Of a DNA stretch of 23,519 nt, positions 13,886 to 21,679 are shown in pieces. The stretch is from JBBRFH01 sp038224615 (GTDB lineage Bacteria > Planctomycetota > Phycisphaerae > Tepidisphaerales > Tepidisphaeraceae): the NCBI GenBank assembly GCA_038224615.1, contig JBBRFH010000010.1:1-23519 (forward strand), read 5' to 3'. The notes under the pieces are model-generated. The model had not been told where the DNA came from. It saw only the letters and a program-made list of their open reading frames with translations, and did no database searches. Every line of letters begins with the position of its first letter. Positions within the stretch are counted from its first letter, which is position 1. The position numbers and the translations under genes were made by a program.

Positions 13886-15568
13886 CTACGTTGTCGGGAT
13901 CGGTTGCTGGTAGTTCTGCGCGATCGGCATTCGTCGACCGATCCCGAAGGCGCGGCTGGTCACCTTCAGGCCGGTTGCCATCTGACGGCGCTTGTATTCG
14001 CTGCGGTCGATGAGCTTGGTCACGCGCAGCACCGTCAGCGGATCGTATCCCTCGGCGATGATTTGCCGGACGCTTTTGTCCTCTTCGATGAGCCTGAAAA
14101 TGATCGCATCCAGCACGTCGTAAGGAGGGAGCGAATCCTGGTCGGTCTGATTGGGGCGTAGCTCGGCGCTGGGCACCTTGTTGATCGAGTTCCAGGGGAT
14201 GAGTTCCTTGCCGGAGTTCTCATTGATCCATCGCGACAGCGCCCACACGGTCGTCTTCGGCACGTCGCTGATGACCGCGAGCCCGCCGCACATGTCGCCG
14301 TAGAGCGTGCAGTAGCCGACGGCGATCTCGCTCTTGTTGCCGGTGGTCAGCAGCAGCGAGCCGAACTTGTTGCTGATCGCCATCAGCACGTTGCCGCGGA
14401 GGCGTGCCTGCATGTTCTCTTCGGTGAGGTCAGCCGATCGGTGCGTGAAGACGGGCTGCAGCAACCCCTCCAGCGATGCGTGCGCTGGTTCGATCGGGAT
14501 GACGTGGAATGCCACGCCGAGATTCTCGGCCAGCTTGCGGGCGTCGTCGATCGAGTGGTCGGATGAATAGCGCGACGGCATGGCGATGCCCATCACCTTC
14601 TTCGGGCCTAGCGCCGCGACGGCGAGTGCGCAGACGAGCGCGCTGTCGATGCCGCCGGAGAGCCCCAGCACGACTTCGCGGAAGCCGCACTTGCTCACGT
14701 AGTCGCGCATCCCCAGCAGCAAGGCTTTGTAGAGCGATTCAAGCCCGGTGGCGACAGGCTCGCGCGGGTCGCCGACGGTCGCGACCTGGTGGCACGATGC
14801 GAGATCGACGACGAGCAGGTCTTCCTCGAAATCCCTGGCCTGCGCGATCACGTTGCCCTGTCGGTCGAAGACCATCGAGCAGCCGTCGAAGATCAACTCA
14901 TCGTTCCCGCCGACCTGGTTGACGTAAACGAGCGCGGTCTCGAACTTGCGGGCCTGCTCGCCGAAGAGCGTCCGGCGGAACTCGTGCTTGCCGACGACGA
15001 AAGGGGACGCGCTGCAGTTGATCATCACCTCGGCGCCGGCGGCGTCCAGGTCGGCGATGGGGTTCTGGTGGTAGAGCCGGCGCGTGATCAGCCGCTCGTC
15101 GTTCCACAGGTCTTCGCAGATCGACAGTCCGACAGCGCAGCCGGCCACGCCGACAATCTGGTTGCGCACGTGCAGCGGGCCTGGCTCGAAGTACCGCGAT
15201 TCGTCGAAGACATCGTACGTCGGCAGCAACGTTTTGAAGTGGCGGGACGACACCTTCCTGTCCTTCAGCACCGCGACGGCGTTGTAGAGCGGGCGGCCGA
15301 CGGGGTGCTCGTTTTTTTCCGCGTAGCCGACGATCACTTCGATCCCCGCGCTCTTGGTGGCGATGCGCTCGACGGCCTGGCGATTGTCGTCAATGAACTG
15401 CGGCTTGAGCAGCAGATCTTTCGGCGGATACCCGGTGATCGCCAGTTCGGGGAAGACGATGACCTGCGCCGCTTGCGCCTTGGCGCGCTCGATGAACGCG
15501 AGGATCTTCGCTTCATTGGCGGGGATGTCGCCGACGGTGGGATTGATTTGAGCGAGAGCGATACGCAT
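13886..15568 (-). CDS. nadE: Glutamine-dependent NAD+ synthetase
   Basis: A 560-residue two-domain enzyme that makes NAD+ from deamido-NAD+ with ATP, using ammonia from glutamine. The N-terminal nitrilase-type glutaminase domain (1-about 265) keeps the Glu-Lys-Cys triad: E41 in FPELAITGYPP, K112 in FKTLLPTYDVFDE and C151 in LSICEDLW. The C-terminal synthetase domain (about 285-550) has the PP-loop SGGIDS at 304-309 and the TTGNKSE and YGDMCGG motifs. The length is typical for the fused form. I chose ATG 15568, immediately before the first strand MRIALAQINPTVGD. The frame extends to 15619 without support. A TACAAT box reads on the reverse strand at 15579-15584, only 10 nt from the ATG, so a leaderless message is possible. 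It is 54 bp downstream of the zinc-ribbon protein gene. Confidence 0.96.
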   Translation of the reverse strand: MRIALAQINPTVGDIPANEAKILAFIERAKAQAAQVIVFPELAITGYPPKDLLLKPQFIDDNRQAVERIATKSAGIEVIVGYAEKNEHPVGRPLYNAVAVLKDRKVSSRHFKTLLPTYDVFDESRYFEPGPLHVRNQIVGVAGCAVGLSICEDLWNDERLITRRLYHQNPIADLDAAGAEVMINCSASPFVVGKHEFRRTLFGEQARKFETALVYVNQVGGNDELIFDGCSMVFDRQGNVIAQARDFEEDLLVVDLASCHQVATVGDPREPVATGLESLYKALLLGMRDYVSKCGFREVVLGLSGGIDSALVCALAVAALGPKKVMGIAMPSRYSSDHSIDDARKLAENLGVAFHVIPIEPAHASLEGLLQPVFTHRSADLTEENMQARLRGNVLMAISNKFGSLLLTTGNKSEIAVGYCTLYGDMCGGLAVISDVPKTTVWALSRWINENSGKELIPWNSINKVPSAELRPNQTDQDSLPPYDVLDAIIFRLIEEDKSVRQIIAEGYDPLTVLRVTKLIDRSEYKRRQMATGLKVTSRAFGIGRRMPIAQNYQQPIPTT

Positions 15569-15622
15569 GCGTTCGCGGATTGTAGGCGTTGCGTCCCAAC
15601 TGAGTAGGGGCGCAGGCACGGG

Positions 15623-17026
15623 TTACAGCGAGATCTGCGAATCCGTCGGTCGATCGAGCTGCGACAGGGTCGATTTACTCTCGGCACGCCGCTGGGCGTC
15701 GGCGGCGCGGACGAAGGCGAGGCGATCTTCCTTCGTTTCGTTCTGCTGCTGCTGCTGTTTGCGAACGCCGGCATGGATTCGCGGATCGCCACGCTTGCGC
15801 ATCTCTGCGAGGCGGGCGTTGGTGTCGGTGCGATGATCGCGCTCGAAGCGCTGGTAGATCCAGTTCAGCTTCGCATAGTGCGTGCGGTAGATGAACCCGA
15901 GCCACGCGGTGCTCAGGTGCATGCAGTAGATGGCGAGGGCGCAGAACAGATAGGTGACGCCTGCGGCCACGGCGATGGCCTTGAAACCGACGCTGCCCGA
16001 TCCGATCAGCGTGGCGACTCCCGTTATGGTGATTCCGCCTAACGCCACCACGTACGCGGCGCAAGCGACGCCGAACATAGTGACCACCAACAGATAGCGT
16101 ACTGGCGCGACAACGATGACCGACAGCGCGTGCTGCGGCAGCATGTTCTGCAGCGCGCCGCTGCAGACGGTCGTGAACACGCCGGCCGGCAGGACGAAGA
16201 ACCCCCACGCCATGCTGACCCAAAACACGCCCGCATGACCCGACGATGGCCCGAGCCCGAAGAGTTTGAGTACGATCGCCGGACCGAACGCGGCGAGGAT
16301 CGCGATGCCCAGCGCGTACAGCGGATGAACGATGTCTTCGGAGAACGAGACGTTCCTCAGCAGCACCGGCACGCGGTCCGACTCGTGCGGGCCAAAATCT
16401 TCGATGACGTTGCAGTAGTGGGCGACGATTGAGAGGAAGATCAGGAACGCGATGGGGACGAGGAGGATGCCCAGCACCGGCATGGAGAGCACGACATGAA
16501 TGAGGACGTGCGCCACCAGCACGAACGCCATCGCCGCCAGACTTTGACCGGTGAGCAGCCGCCAGGGCATCTCGAACCAGCGGATGGTGGGATCGATTTC
16601 GCGCGCCGTCCGGTTGCTTGAGTAGCCGAGCGTCGCCTTCGCCATCGGGATGTCCTGCGGGCGATCGTGGCGGACGTCTTCCTTGACGGCGATCTCAGTG
16701 ACCAGTTCGCCCGTCTCCGGGTCGTAGCGGGGCGGGAGCCGCTCCGGGGGCTTGTCCGGCGGCGTCTGTTCGCCGACCAGCAGGAACTCCTCGACCGAGC
16801 GGCGCATGTCGTCGCGATAGCCGAAGGCATGCATCTTTTCATCGAGTTCCGATTCGTGCGGCTCGGTATCGGCGAGCTTGACCGTGCCGTCGTCGGCGAA
16901 CGCGTCGAGATCGCTGAGGCGCGGCACGTTGACCAGCCGTTTGCAGGCGGGGCACTGCAGCTCGTCTCCCGCGCAGTCGGCGGGAACCTCAAACTTTTCG
17001 CCGCAGCCGCATGTGAATCGGATCAT
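15623..17026 (-). CDS. Zinc-ribbon multi-pass membrane protein of unknown function
   Basis: A 467-residue protein. The N-terminus is a compact zinc ribbon with C6-x-C8 and C25-x2-C28, of the MIRF-C-C-G type common at the start of planctomycete hypothetical proteins. A charged cytosolic linker follows (about 35-155). About six to seven membrane helices lie between 160 and 380, including a pair near 160-205, with others near 235-258, 268-290, 302-345 and 350-375. A basic C-terminal tail (380-467) contains a QQQQQ run and a coiled-coil-like charged stretch. There is no known enzymatic motif. ATG 17026 is preceded on its strand by a perfect TATAAT at 17050-17055. It probably shares a transcript with nadE downstream. 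Function unknown. Confidence 0.85.
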   Translation of the reverse strand: MIRFTCGCGEKFEVPADCAGDELQCPACKRLVNVPRLSDLDAFADDGTVKLADTEPHESELDEKMHAFGYRDDMRRSVEEFLLVGEQTPPDKPPERLPPRYDPETGELVTEIAVKEDVRHDRPQDIPMAKATLGYSSNRTAREIDPTIRWFEMPWRLLTGQSLAAMAFVLVAHVLIHVVLSMPVLGILLVPIAFLIFLSIVAHYCNVIEDFGPHESDRVPVLLRNVSFSEDIVHPLYALGIAILAAFGPAIVLKLFGLGPSSGHAGVFWVSMAWGFFVLPAGVFTTVCSGALQNMLPQHALSVIVVAPVRYLLVVTMFGVACAAYVVALGGITITGVATLIGSGSVGFKAIAVAAGVTYLFCALAIYCMHLSTAWLGFIYRTHYAKLNWIYQRFERDHRTDTNARLAEMRKRGDPRIHAGVRKQQQQQNETKEDRLAFVRAADAQRRAESKSTLSQLDRPTDSQISL

Positions 17027-17049
17027 CGCCAGACCCTACCCTTCAACAC

Positions 17050-17055
17050 ATTATA
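17050..17055 (-). promoter_or_regulatory. Candidate -10 box (TATAAT) for the zinc-ribbon gene
   Basis: On the reverse strand a perfect TATAAT lies at 17055-17050, 23 nt before the ATG at 17026. No convincing -35 hexamer is seen at 16-18 bp (TTGAAC lies 20 bp upstream). The leader would be short, about 17 nt. Confidence 0.4.
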
Positions 17056-17094
17056 CGACCCGTCCCCGGGTTTCGGTTCAAGTGCCGAGTGCGT

Positions 17095-17100
17095 TACAAT
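17095..17100 (+). promoter_or_regulatory. Candidate -10 box (TACAAT) for the secreted coiled-coil gene
   Basis: TACAAT at 17095-17100 lies 29 nt before ATG 17130 and matches five of six consensus bases. The -35 is unclear (TTTCGG at 17071-17076, 18-bp spacing). It forms a back-to-back promoter region with the reverse TATAAT at 17050-17055. Confidence 0.35.
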
Positions 17101-17129
17101 CCACCGCGACTCTCGGAAGCGCTTTTTCT

Positions 17130-17528
17130 ATGACCGTCAAGCCTTGTACCGTCATCGCCGCGTTCTGCCTGACCGGTTCGCTGTTGCTGGCCCAGAACCA
17201 GCAGCCCACGCCCGAACAGTACCAGGACGCCCTCAACCAGCTCCGCCAGCTTCAGGCCGACAAAAATGAACTGGCGACCAAGAATCGCGATCTGCTGAAG
17301 AAAATCCACGATCTCGAGGAGCAGCACCAGGACAACGCCATGCGGGTGGAGACGCTGGAGAACCGCATGTACTACCTCCGCGAGCATTACGCGGCATGGC
17401 AGGAGTTTCTTGACCACAACCCGCCGTTGCGGGTCATGTGGTACACGTTCTTCACCAGCGGCGAATTCCAGGAGAGCGTCCACGACCTCCTCGGCGACGG
17501 CAAGTGGCCGTTCGGCGTGGAAGGCTGA
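17130..17528 (+). CDS. Secreted coiled-coil protein
   Basis: A 132-residue protein. Residues 1-21 form a signal peptide (MTVKPC, then the hydrophobic VIAAFCLTGSLLLA, then Gln-rich mature sequence). Residues about 28-80 have a heptad pattern rich in Leu/Gln/Glu/Lys (DALNQLRQLQADKNELATKN and onward), typical of a parallel coiled coil. A C-terminal aromatic part (YYLREHYAAWQEFL...WYTFFTSGEF...KWPFGVEG) is compact. No family is recognised. ATG 17130 was chosen because it begins a clear signal peptide; the frame is open far upstream without support. The next gene, a glycosidase, begins almost at once, so the two may be co-expressed or functionally linked. Its short mature form suggests a structural or adaptor role, but that is inference. 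Confidence 0.8.
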   Translation: MTVKPCTVIAAFCLTGSLLLAQNQQPTPEQYQDALNQLRQLQADKNELATKNRDLLKKIHDLEEQHQDNAMRVETLENRMYYLREHYAAWQEFLDHNPPLRVMWYTFFTSGEFQESVHDLLGDGKWPFGVEG

Positions 17529-17538
17529 TTCTCCCCGC

Positions 17539-19107
17539 GTGTTTGCTACGCCGGCGTCGGTTGTCGTCGTACCGGACGGTCGTCGCCGGGTTCGAGTGGC
17601 GAGCGAAAGCGCTCACGCTGGCGATGTCATGCCGGTTCTGACCGACGGGCAGGAGGCGTGGACGCTCTGCTGCCGCGAAATCCGCGGGCATTACCCGAGC
17701 GGCGTCTACACCGTGCAGTACGACGGCACGGGTGAACTCAAATTCGATTACGACGTTCGCGAAATCGTGTCGAGCGAAAAAGGGCTGGTCAAGTTGCGGG
17801 TCGAGGCAGGCGACGGTGGCATCCATGTTGTCCTGCTCAAAACCGATCCGGCTGACCCGGTCCGCAACATCCGCATTTGGATGCCCGGCTACGGCCCGGG
17901 TGAAGAACACGACGGCGAGATGTTTTATCCCACGTTCCTGGAGCGTCTGAAGCCCTTCGGCCTGATCCGCTACATGGACTGGGGCCGGACCAATAACTCG
18001 GACATCAAAACCTGGGCCGACCGCCCGCTGATGACCGACGCGTCGTGGAACAGAGGTGGCGTGCCGATCGAGATGATGGTGGAACTGGCAAACCGCACCA
18101 ACACCGATCCGTGGTTCTGCGTGCCGCACCTTGCCGACGACGATTACATCAAGCGGATGGCGGAGTTGATTAAAGCGTCGCTCAAGCCGGGTTTGACGCC
18201 GTACTTTGAACTGTCCAATGAAGTGTGGAACTGGCAATTCCAGCAGGCGCAGTACGCCAAAAAGCAGGGTGAGGCCGCGAACATCGGAAGCCCCGATTGG
18301 CTGCGATGGTATTCGCGGCGCTCGGTGCAAATGCTCGACATCTGCAAGAACGTCTTCGGCGACCGGCCGATCGTCCGCATCCTCGCTTCCCAGGCCGGAT
18401 GGTCGTGGACGGCCGAGCAGATTCTTTCATTCGAAGGCGCCGCGTCGCACGCCGACGCACTGGCGATCGCGCCGTACTTCAACACCAATCCAAACATGAG
18501 CCCGAACGAGAAAGGCAACGCGTTCGTCGAACCGATCACCAAGCCCGTGATTGACGCGCTTCTGGCCAGCGGTGTCGTACCCTTCAACGCCGAAAGCGAG
18601 GCACTGCTCCGCAAAGGCAAAGTCTCGGCGGCGCTGAAATTGCACGGCCTGGAGTGGGACAAAGCCCGGCCGGCCATGCAAAAGCTGCGCGAAATTGCCG
18701 ACAAGCACACGCAAGCCGTCCTTGAGAACGTGTCCAAAGAGATCGACACAGGCAACTACAAATGGATGACCGAGCACAAATCCATTGCCGACAAGTACAA
18801 GCTTAAACTGTTTACCTACGAGGCCGGCCAGCACCTTGTCGGCGTGGGCGAGCACGCGAACAACGAAGTGCTCGAAGCCCTGCTCACCGCAACCAACCGC
18901 CGCCCGGAGATGTACGATTTGTACAAGCGCTATCTCGCCAACTGGGACCGCGCCGGCGGCGATTTGCTCTGCGCCTTCAGCTATGCCGGCCAGTTCAGCA
19001 AATGGGGTTCGTGGGGATCGCTGGAATGGATGGATCAGCCTCTGGAAGCTGCCCCAAAATACCGCGCGTTGGCCGAATGGGCTCAGTCGCCCAAGCCCGT
19101 AAGGTAA
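17539..19107 (+). CDS. Clan GH-A-like glycosidase, apparently 5'-truncated
   Basis: About 522 residues from a GTG at 17539. The true start is unsure: ATG 17629 would remove 30 residues, and the frame is open upstream across the previous gene. It resembles proteins often annotated 'cellulose-binding protein': GHYPSGVYTVQYDGTGEL, then DPADPVRNIRIWMPG, RYMDWGRTNNSDIKTWADRP, WFCVPHLADDDY and FELSNEVWN. The Asn-Glu pair (E228) fits the acid/base after strand 4 of a TIM barrel, and E428 in FTYEAGQH fits the nucleophile. That layout is clan GH-A-like, though no family number is certain. Relatives, as I recall them, begin with a signal peptide and a G-x-NL...DW-x-TE...PFVDVF segment of about 70 residues. 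None of that is present here, so export is not explained. The 3' end is followed by a small hairpin terminator. Confidence 0.78.
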   Translation: MFATPASVVVVPDGRRRVRVASESAHAGDVMPVLTDGQEAWTLCCREIRGHYPSGVYTVQYDGTGELKFDYDVREIVSSEKGLVKLRVEAGDGGIHVVLLKTDPADPVRNIRIWMPGYGPGEEHDGEMFYPTFLERLKPFGLIRYMDWGRTNNSDIKTWADRPLMTDASWNRGGVPIEMMVELANRTNTDPWFCVPHLADDDYIKRMAELIKASLKPGLTPYFELSNEVWNWQFQQAQYAKKQGEAANIGSPDWLRWYSRRSVQMLDICKNVFGDRPIVRILASQAGWSWTAEQILSFEGAASHADALAIAPYFNTNPNMSPNEKGNAFVEPITKPVIDALLASGVVPFNAESEALLRKGKVSAALKLHGLEWDKARPAMQKLREIADKHTQAVLENVSKEIDTGNYKWMTEHKSIADKYKLKLFTYEAGQHLVGVGEHANNEVLEALLTATNRRPEMYDLYKRYLANWDRAGGDLLCAFSYAGQFSKWGSWGSLEWMDQPLEAAPKYRALAEWAQSPKPVR

Positions 19108-19119
19108 CGAAACTGATCC

Positions 19120-19139
19120 GCGGCTGATGCGCCGCTTTT
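19120..19139 (+). terminator. Possible rho-independent terminator after the glycosidase gene
   Basis: GCGGC at 19120-19124 and GCCGC at 19131-19135 form a 5-bp G+C stem around TGATGC, followed by TTTT at 19136-19139. It starts 13 nt after the TAA. The stem is short, so the call is modest. The rest of the 148-bp gap to the convergent rhamnosidase gene shows nothing more. Confidence 0.4.
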
Positions 19140-19255
19140 CGATCGTAAGAACGCAACGATCTCCCACCCGTTCGCGACAGGCTATCGACCCCTCGCGCGA
19201 ATGGCCGGCAGGCTTGTCGGGCAAAAATCAGAGCTGCCAACCCGGCCTGTGTACC

Positions 19256-21415
19256 TCACGCCGCGAACACCGGGCGCCCGTCACCGTCGGCCTCGAGCCG
19301 CCACTGACTGTTGAGCCTGGCCAGAACGGCTATCGCGCTGGCACCCCATCCGTGTGCGGAGTTGTGCGAGCATTGCCCGAAGCCTTCGCTCCACGTTGGC
19401 TCGCCGGCTTCAATCCACGGCCTGTAGAGGCGCTGCAGATGCTCGATCGCCGCGTCGGCGTGGCCGGCGTCTATAAGCGGGCCGAGGACGAGGCCCGTCC
19501 AACCCGGGCCGAACGGCAGGTGCTCGAGGTGTGTCGCCAGATAGTGGGCGACACGCTGTTGCCGCTCCGCGTCGCCCAACTGCGCGGCCAGCGCCAGCGC
19601 GTTGGCATGGGCCGATACGTCGGCCGACGGCATCGGGACTACCTGCGTTGGCTCAGCGAGCACCCTGGGGGGTGAAAGTCGATCGCGGTAACACCCCGCC
19701 GAATCGTCCCAGAAATCTGCCAGTCGCCGGCGCAAACGCGTGGCGTGTTCGTGAAAGCGGGTGCCATACGCCGCCCCCTCCGGCGCCAGTTCGATAAACG
19801 CCTCCAGCGCCCGCAGCAGCAACAGATTGATCGGCATCGAGTACGGGCGGCGGTCGATCGGCGCCCAGTCGATCCAGTGCCAGCACCAGTTCGGGGGCAC
19901 GAAGAGGTCTGTGTCGGTCATGCAATCGACGCAGGCGACCAGGAATGTTTCAAAGCAGGGCATCATTGCGATGGCGAACGCGCGGTCGCCGGTGGCCTCG
20001 GCGTACTCCTTCAACACGGCGACGCAATGGAGCGTCTGGTCGGGCAGAATTACCCCACTTGATCCCGCCGGGACGACGGCGGTCGGCCAGGGGCCGCTTT
20101 GCTCGGCCCAGCGCGCGACAAGCGACAACGCACGCCGCCAGTGCGTCGCATCACCGAACGCCAGCCAGTGCGCGGCGCCGGCAACCGCAGCATCGAACGT
20201 CCAAAGCACGCTCTCGCGCCAGCACGTATCGACAATAACGTCCGTCGTCGCCGAACGTAGCGTAGCAACCGATCGTTCCCATATCTGACCCAGAATCGGC
20301 CGATTGAATGCGGGTGTGGGCCGCTCTGGATAGGGATAGTCGATCGCTTCAATTGCAGCCCGGACGAGGCACTCGCCCGTGCCGGCGTAACGGAGCGTGA
20401 CGAATCGTGCCCCGCGCGGAACAAGCGGGTGCCATACGATCGGCCGATCTGTCGGCGCGTCGGGCGCGCGCGGCGTCAGCGCGATCGAGTCGGCAAAGCC
20501 TTCGCGGGGCGATTCAAATCCCAGCGACGCGCGCGGGCGGCCATCAAAACCGACGTCGTAGAAGACTTCGATCCGCCCGGCGCCACGCGGAGCGATCTCC
20601 AGTCGCGGCCGAAGCATTCGGGTCCGGCCGGCGTCGAGCGTGACCACATTCCGGCTCGCGTTGAGCAGGACGCCGTTACGCGCCGGGTCATCAACAGGCT
20701 CGACGGCAGTCAAGGGTTTTGCGTTGAAAGCCCTCGCCAGATCATTTTCGACCGGGACCGGCTGAGCATCGTCACGCCCGTGATAGACAATCCCGGCCGG
20801 GATCACGGTTCGTTCCAGCATTGCACAGTCACGCTGAAGCACCTTGCGCCAAGGCGGGGTTCCGAGCGAGCCAAGCACCCGCGCGGGCCTTTCATCGATC
20901 GATGCGCCCAGATTGCAGTCGCGCGGGTCGGCCCAGTGCTCCTGCTGATGCGTCGCCAGCGAGCAAAGACGACCGTGGAACCTGACATTTGAAAGCGGGG
21001 CGACGGTCCAGGTGTCGTCCGTGACGACGTCCGGGCTGCCCGGGATGACAAGTCGTGCGAGCAGGCCGATGCGATCATGAACGCCGTACGCGCTCACGCC
21101 GGTCGCCGGCACGACGATCACGACCAACGCGTGTGCCGCGCCCGAGCGTTCCACGAAAATACGCCGCTCGTCGGCAATCACTTCGCCAGGCAGTGAACGG
21201 GCGGGGCCCTCATGCACGAGCGCTGAATCCCAATAAACGCAGTATCGAAGTGAACAGGCGATATGAAGGACCAGACTCTCGGTGTCATCCGGCACGACCA
21301 CCGGACGACGAAATGCGAACGGAGCATCGTGGGCCACCTGGGCGTCGTCGCGCCAGTCCGACACGCCGATCCAGCAACACGGGGGGGCGAACTGTCTGGA
21401 TTCTTCAAAGATCAT
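19256..21415 (-). CDS. Alpha-L-rhamnosidase, GH78-like
   Basis: A 719-residue enzyme expected to release alpha-L-rhamnose from glycosides with inversion. The N-terminal half (1-about 370) is beta-sandwich-like. The catalytic (alpha/alpha)6 barrel occupies about 375-690. The signature at 396-409 reads D-T-C-W-R-E-S-V-L-W-T-F-D-A. D396, E401 and D408 reproduce the spacing of D567, E572 and D579 of Bacillus RhaB. E677 in PTWSEGFG, followed by HGWGAS, fits the general-base Glu (E841 in RhaB). ATG 21415 has GGAG 6 nt upstream on its strand. No signal peptide is visible (MIFEESRQFAPPCC), so it probably acts in the cytoplasm on imported oligosaccharides. It is divergent from the GntR/LacI regulator at 21680, which probably controls it. 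The first sandwich domain is divergent, so subfamily and substrate remain open. Confidence 0.83.
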   Translation of the reverse strand: MIFEESRQFAPPCCWIGVSDWRDDAQVAHDAPFAFRRPVVVPDDTESLVLHIACSLRYCVYWDSALVHEGPARSLPGEVIADERRIFVERSGAAHALVVIVVPATGVSAYGVHDRIGLLARLVIPGSPDVVTDDTWTVAPLSNVRFHGRLCSLATHQQEHWADPRDCNLGASIDERPARVLGSLGTPPWRKVLQRDCAMLERTVIPAGIVYHGRDDAQPVPVENDLARAFNAKPLTAVEPVDDPARNGVLLNASRNVVTLDAGRTRMLRPRLEIAPRGAGRIEVFYDVGFDGRPRASLGFESPREGFADSIALTPRAPDAPTDRPIVWHPLVPRGARFVTLRYAGTGECLVRAAIEAIDYPYPERPTPAFNRPILGQIWERSVATLRSATTDVIVDTCWRESVLWTFDAAVAGAAHWLAFGDATHWRRALSLVARWAEQSGPWPTAVVPAGSSGVILPDQTLHCVAVLKEYAEATGDRAFAIAMMPCFETFLVACVDCMTDTDLFVPPNWCWHWIDWAPIDRRPYSMPINLLLLRALEAFIELAPEGAAYGTRFHEHATRLRRRLADFWDDSAGCYRDRLSPPRVLAEPTQVVPMPSADVSAHANALALAAQLGDAERQQRVAHYLATHLEHLPFGPGWTGLVLGPLIDAGHADAAIEHLQRLYRPWIEAGEPTWSEGFGQCSHNSAHGWGASAIAVLARLNSQWRLEADGDGRPVFAA

Positions 21416-21523
21416 GCATACTCCGTATTGGGCCCACCTGGGCGCGGGATGAGCCGTGATGGCAAACGGCCCACACTTTAACAGACGGATCCGATCAAAG
21501 AAGTCTCAGAATCGCTATAGAAA

Positions 21524-21563
21524 AATGATAGAACCCGGAATCACACGAAGGCCCAACTGGTTT
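21524..21563. promoter_or_regulatory. Putative operator copy 1 (rhamnosidase promoter side)
   Basis: Block AGAACCCGGAA at 21530-21540 is followed after 10 nt by GCCCAACTGGTTT at 21551-21563. The same two blocks recur in order at 21643-21677. The second block contains AACTGGTT, an AAC-N2-GTT near-palindrome of a kind a dimeric regulator could bind. It lies in the leader/promoter region of the reverse rhamnosidase gene. No clear promoter for that gene could be fixed. Confidence 0.5.
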
Positions 21564-21612
21564 CGATCCTCAGGCCGTTCTTACACAATATTACCGATTC
21601 GCCGGATTTTTG

Positions 21613-21641
21613 TTGACAAACGAAGAATGTGAGCGCATTAT
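21613..21641 (+). promoter_or_regulatory. Candidate promoter of the regulator gene, with lac-operator-like overlap
   Basis: A perfect TTGACA at 21613-21618 is separated by 17 bp from CATTAT at 21636-21641 (four of six). An imperfect palindrome, AATGTGAGCGCATT (21628-21641), spans the spacer and the -10 box and contains the GTGAGCGC half of the classical lac operator. Repressor binding there would block the promoter. The leader would be about 32 nt. Confidence 0.55.
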
Positions 21642-21642
21642 G

Positions 21643-21677
21643 AGAACCGGAAGGGCGATGTTAAGCCCAACTGGTTT
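21643..21677. promoter_or_regulatory. Putative operator copy 2 (regulator leader)
   Basis: Block AGAACCGGAA at 21643-21652 is followed after 12 nt by GCCCAACTGGTTT at 21665-21677, ending 2 nt before ATG 21680. It repeats copy 1, 114 bp away. The position, between the -10 box and the start codon, fits autorepression by roadblock. Binding by the adjacent regulator is inference. Confidence 0.5.
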
Positions 21678-21679
21678 AT

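Noticed and set aside
17410..17538. Extension of the glycosidase to 17410
   Set aside because: These residues are Ser/Arg/Thr low-complexity from the wrong frame of the coiled-coil gene. A signal peptide is still absent, so it does not repair the missing N-terminus.
19680..20290. Forward ORFs opposite the rhamnosidase gene
   Set aside because: They are short, overlapping, Arg/Ala-rich shadows. The reverse frame carries all catalytic residues of GH78.
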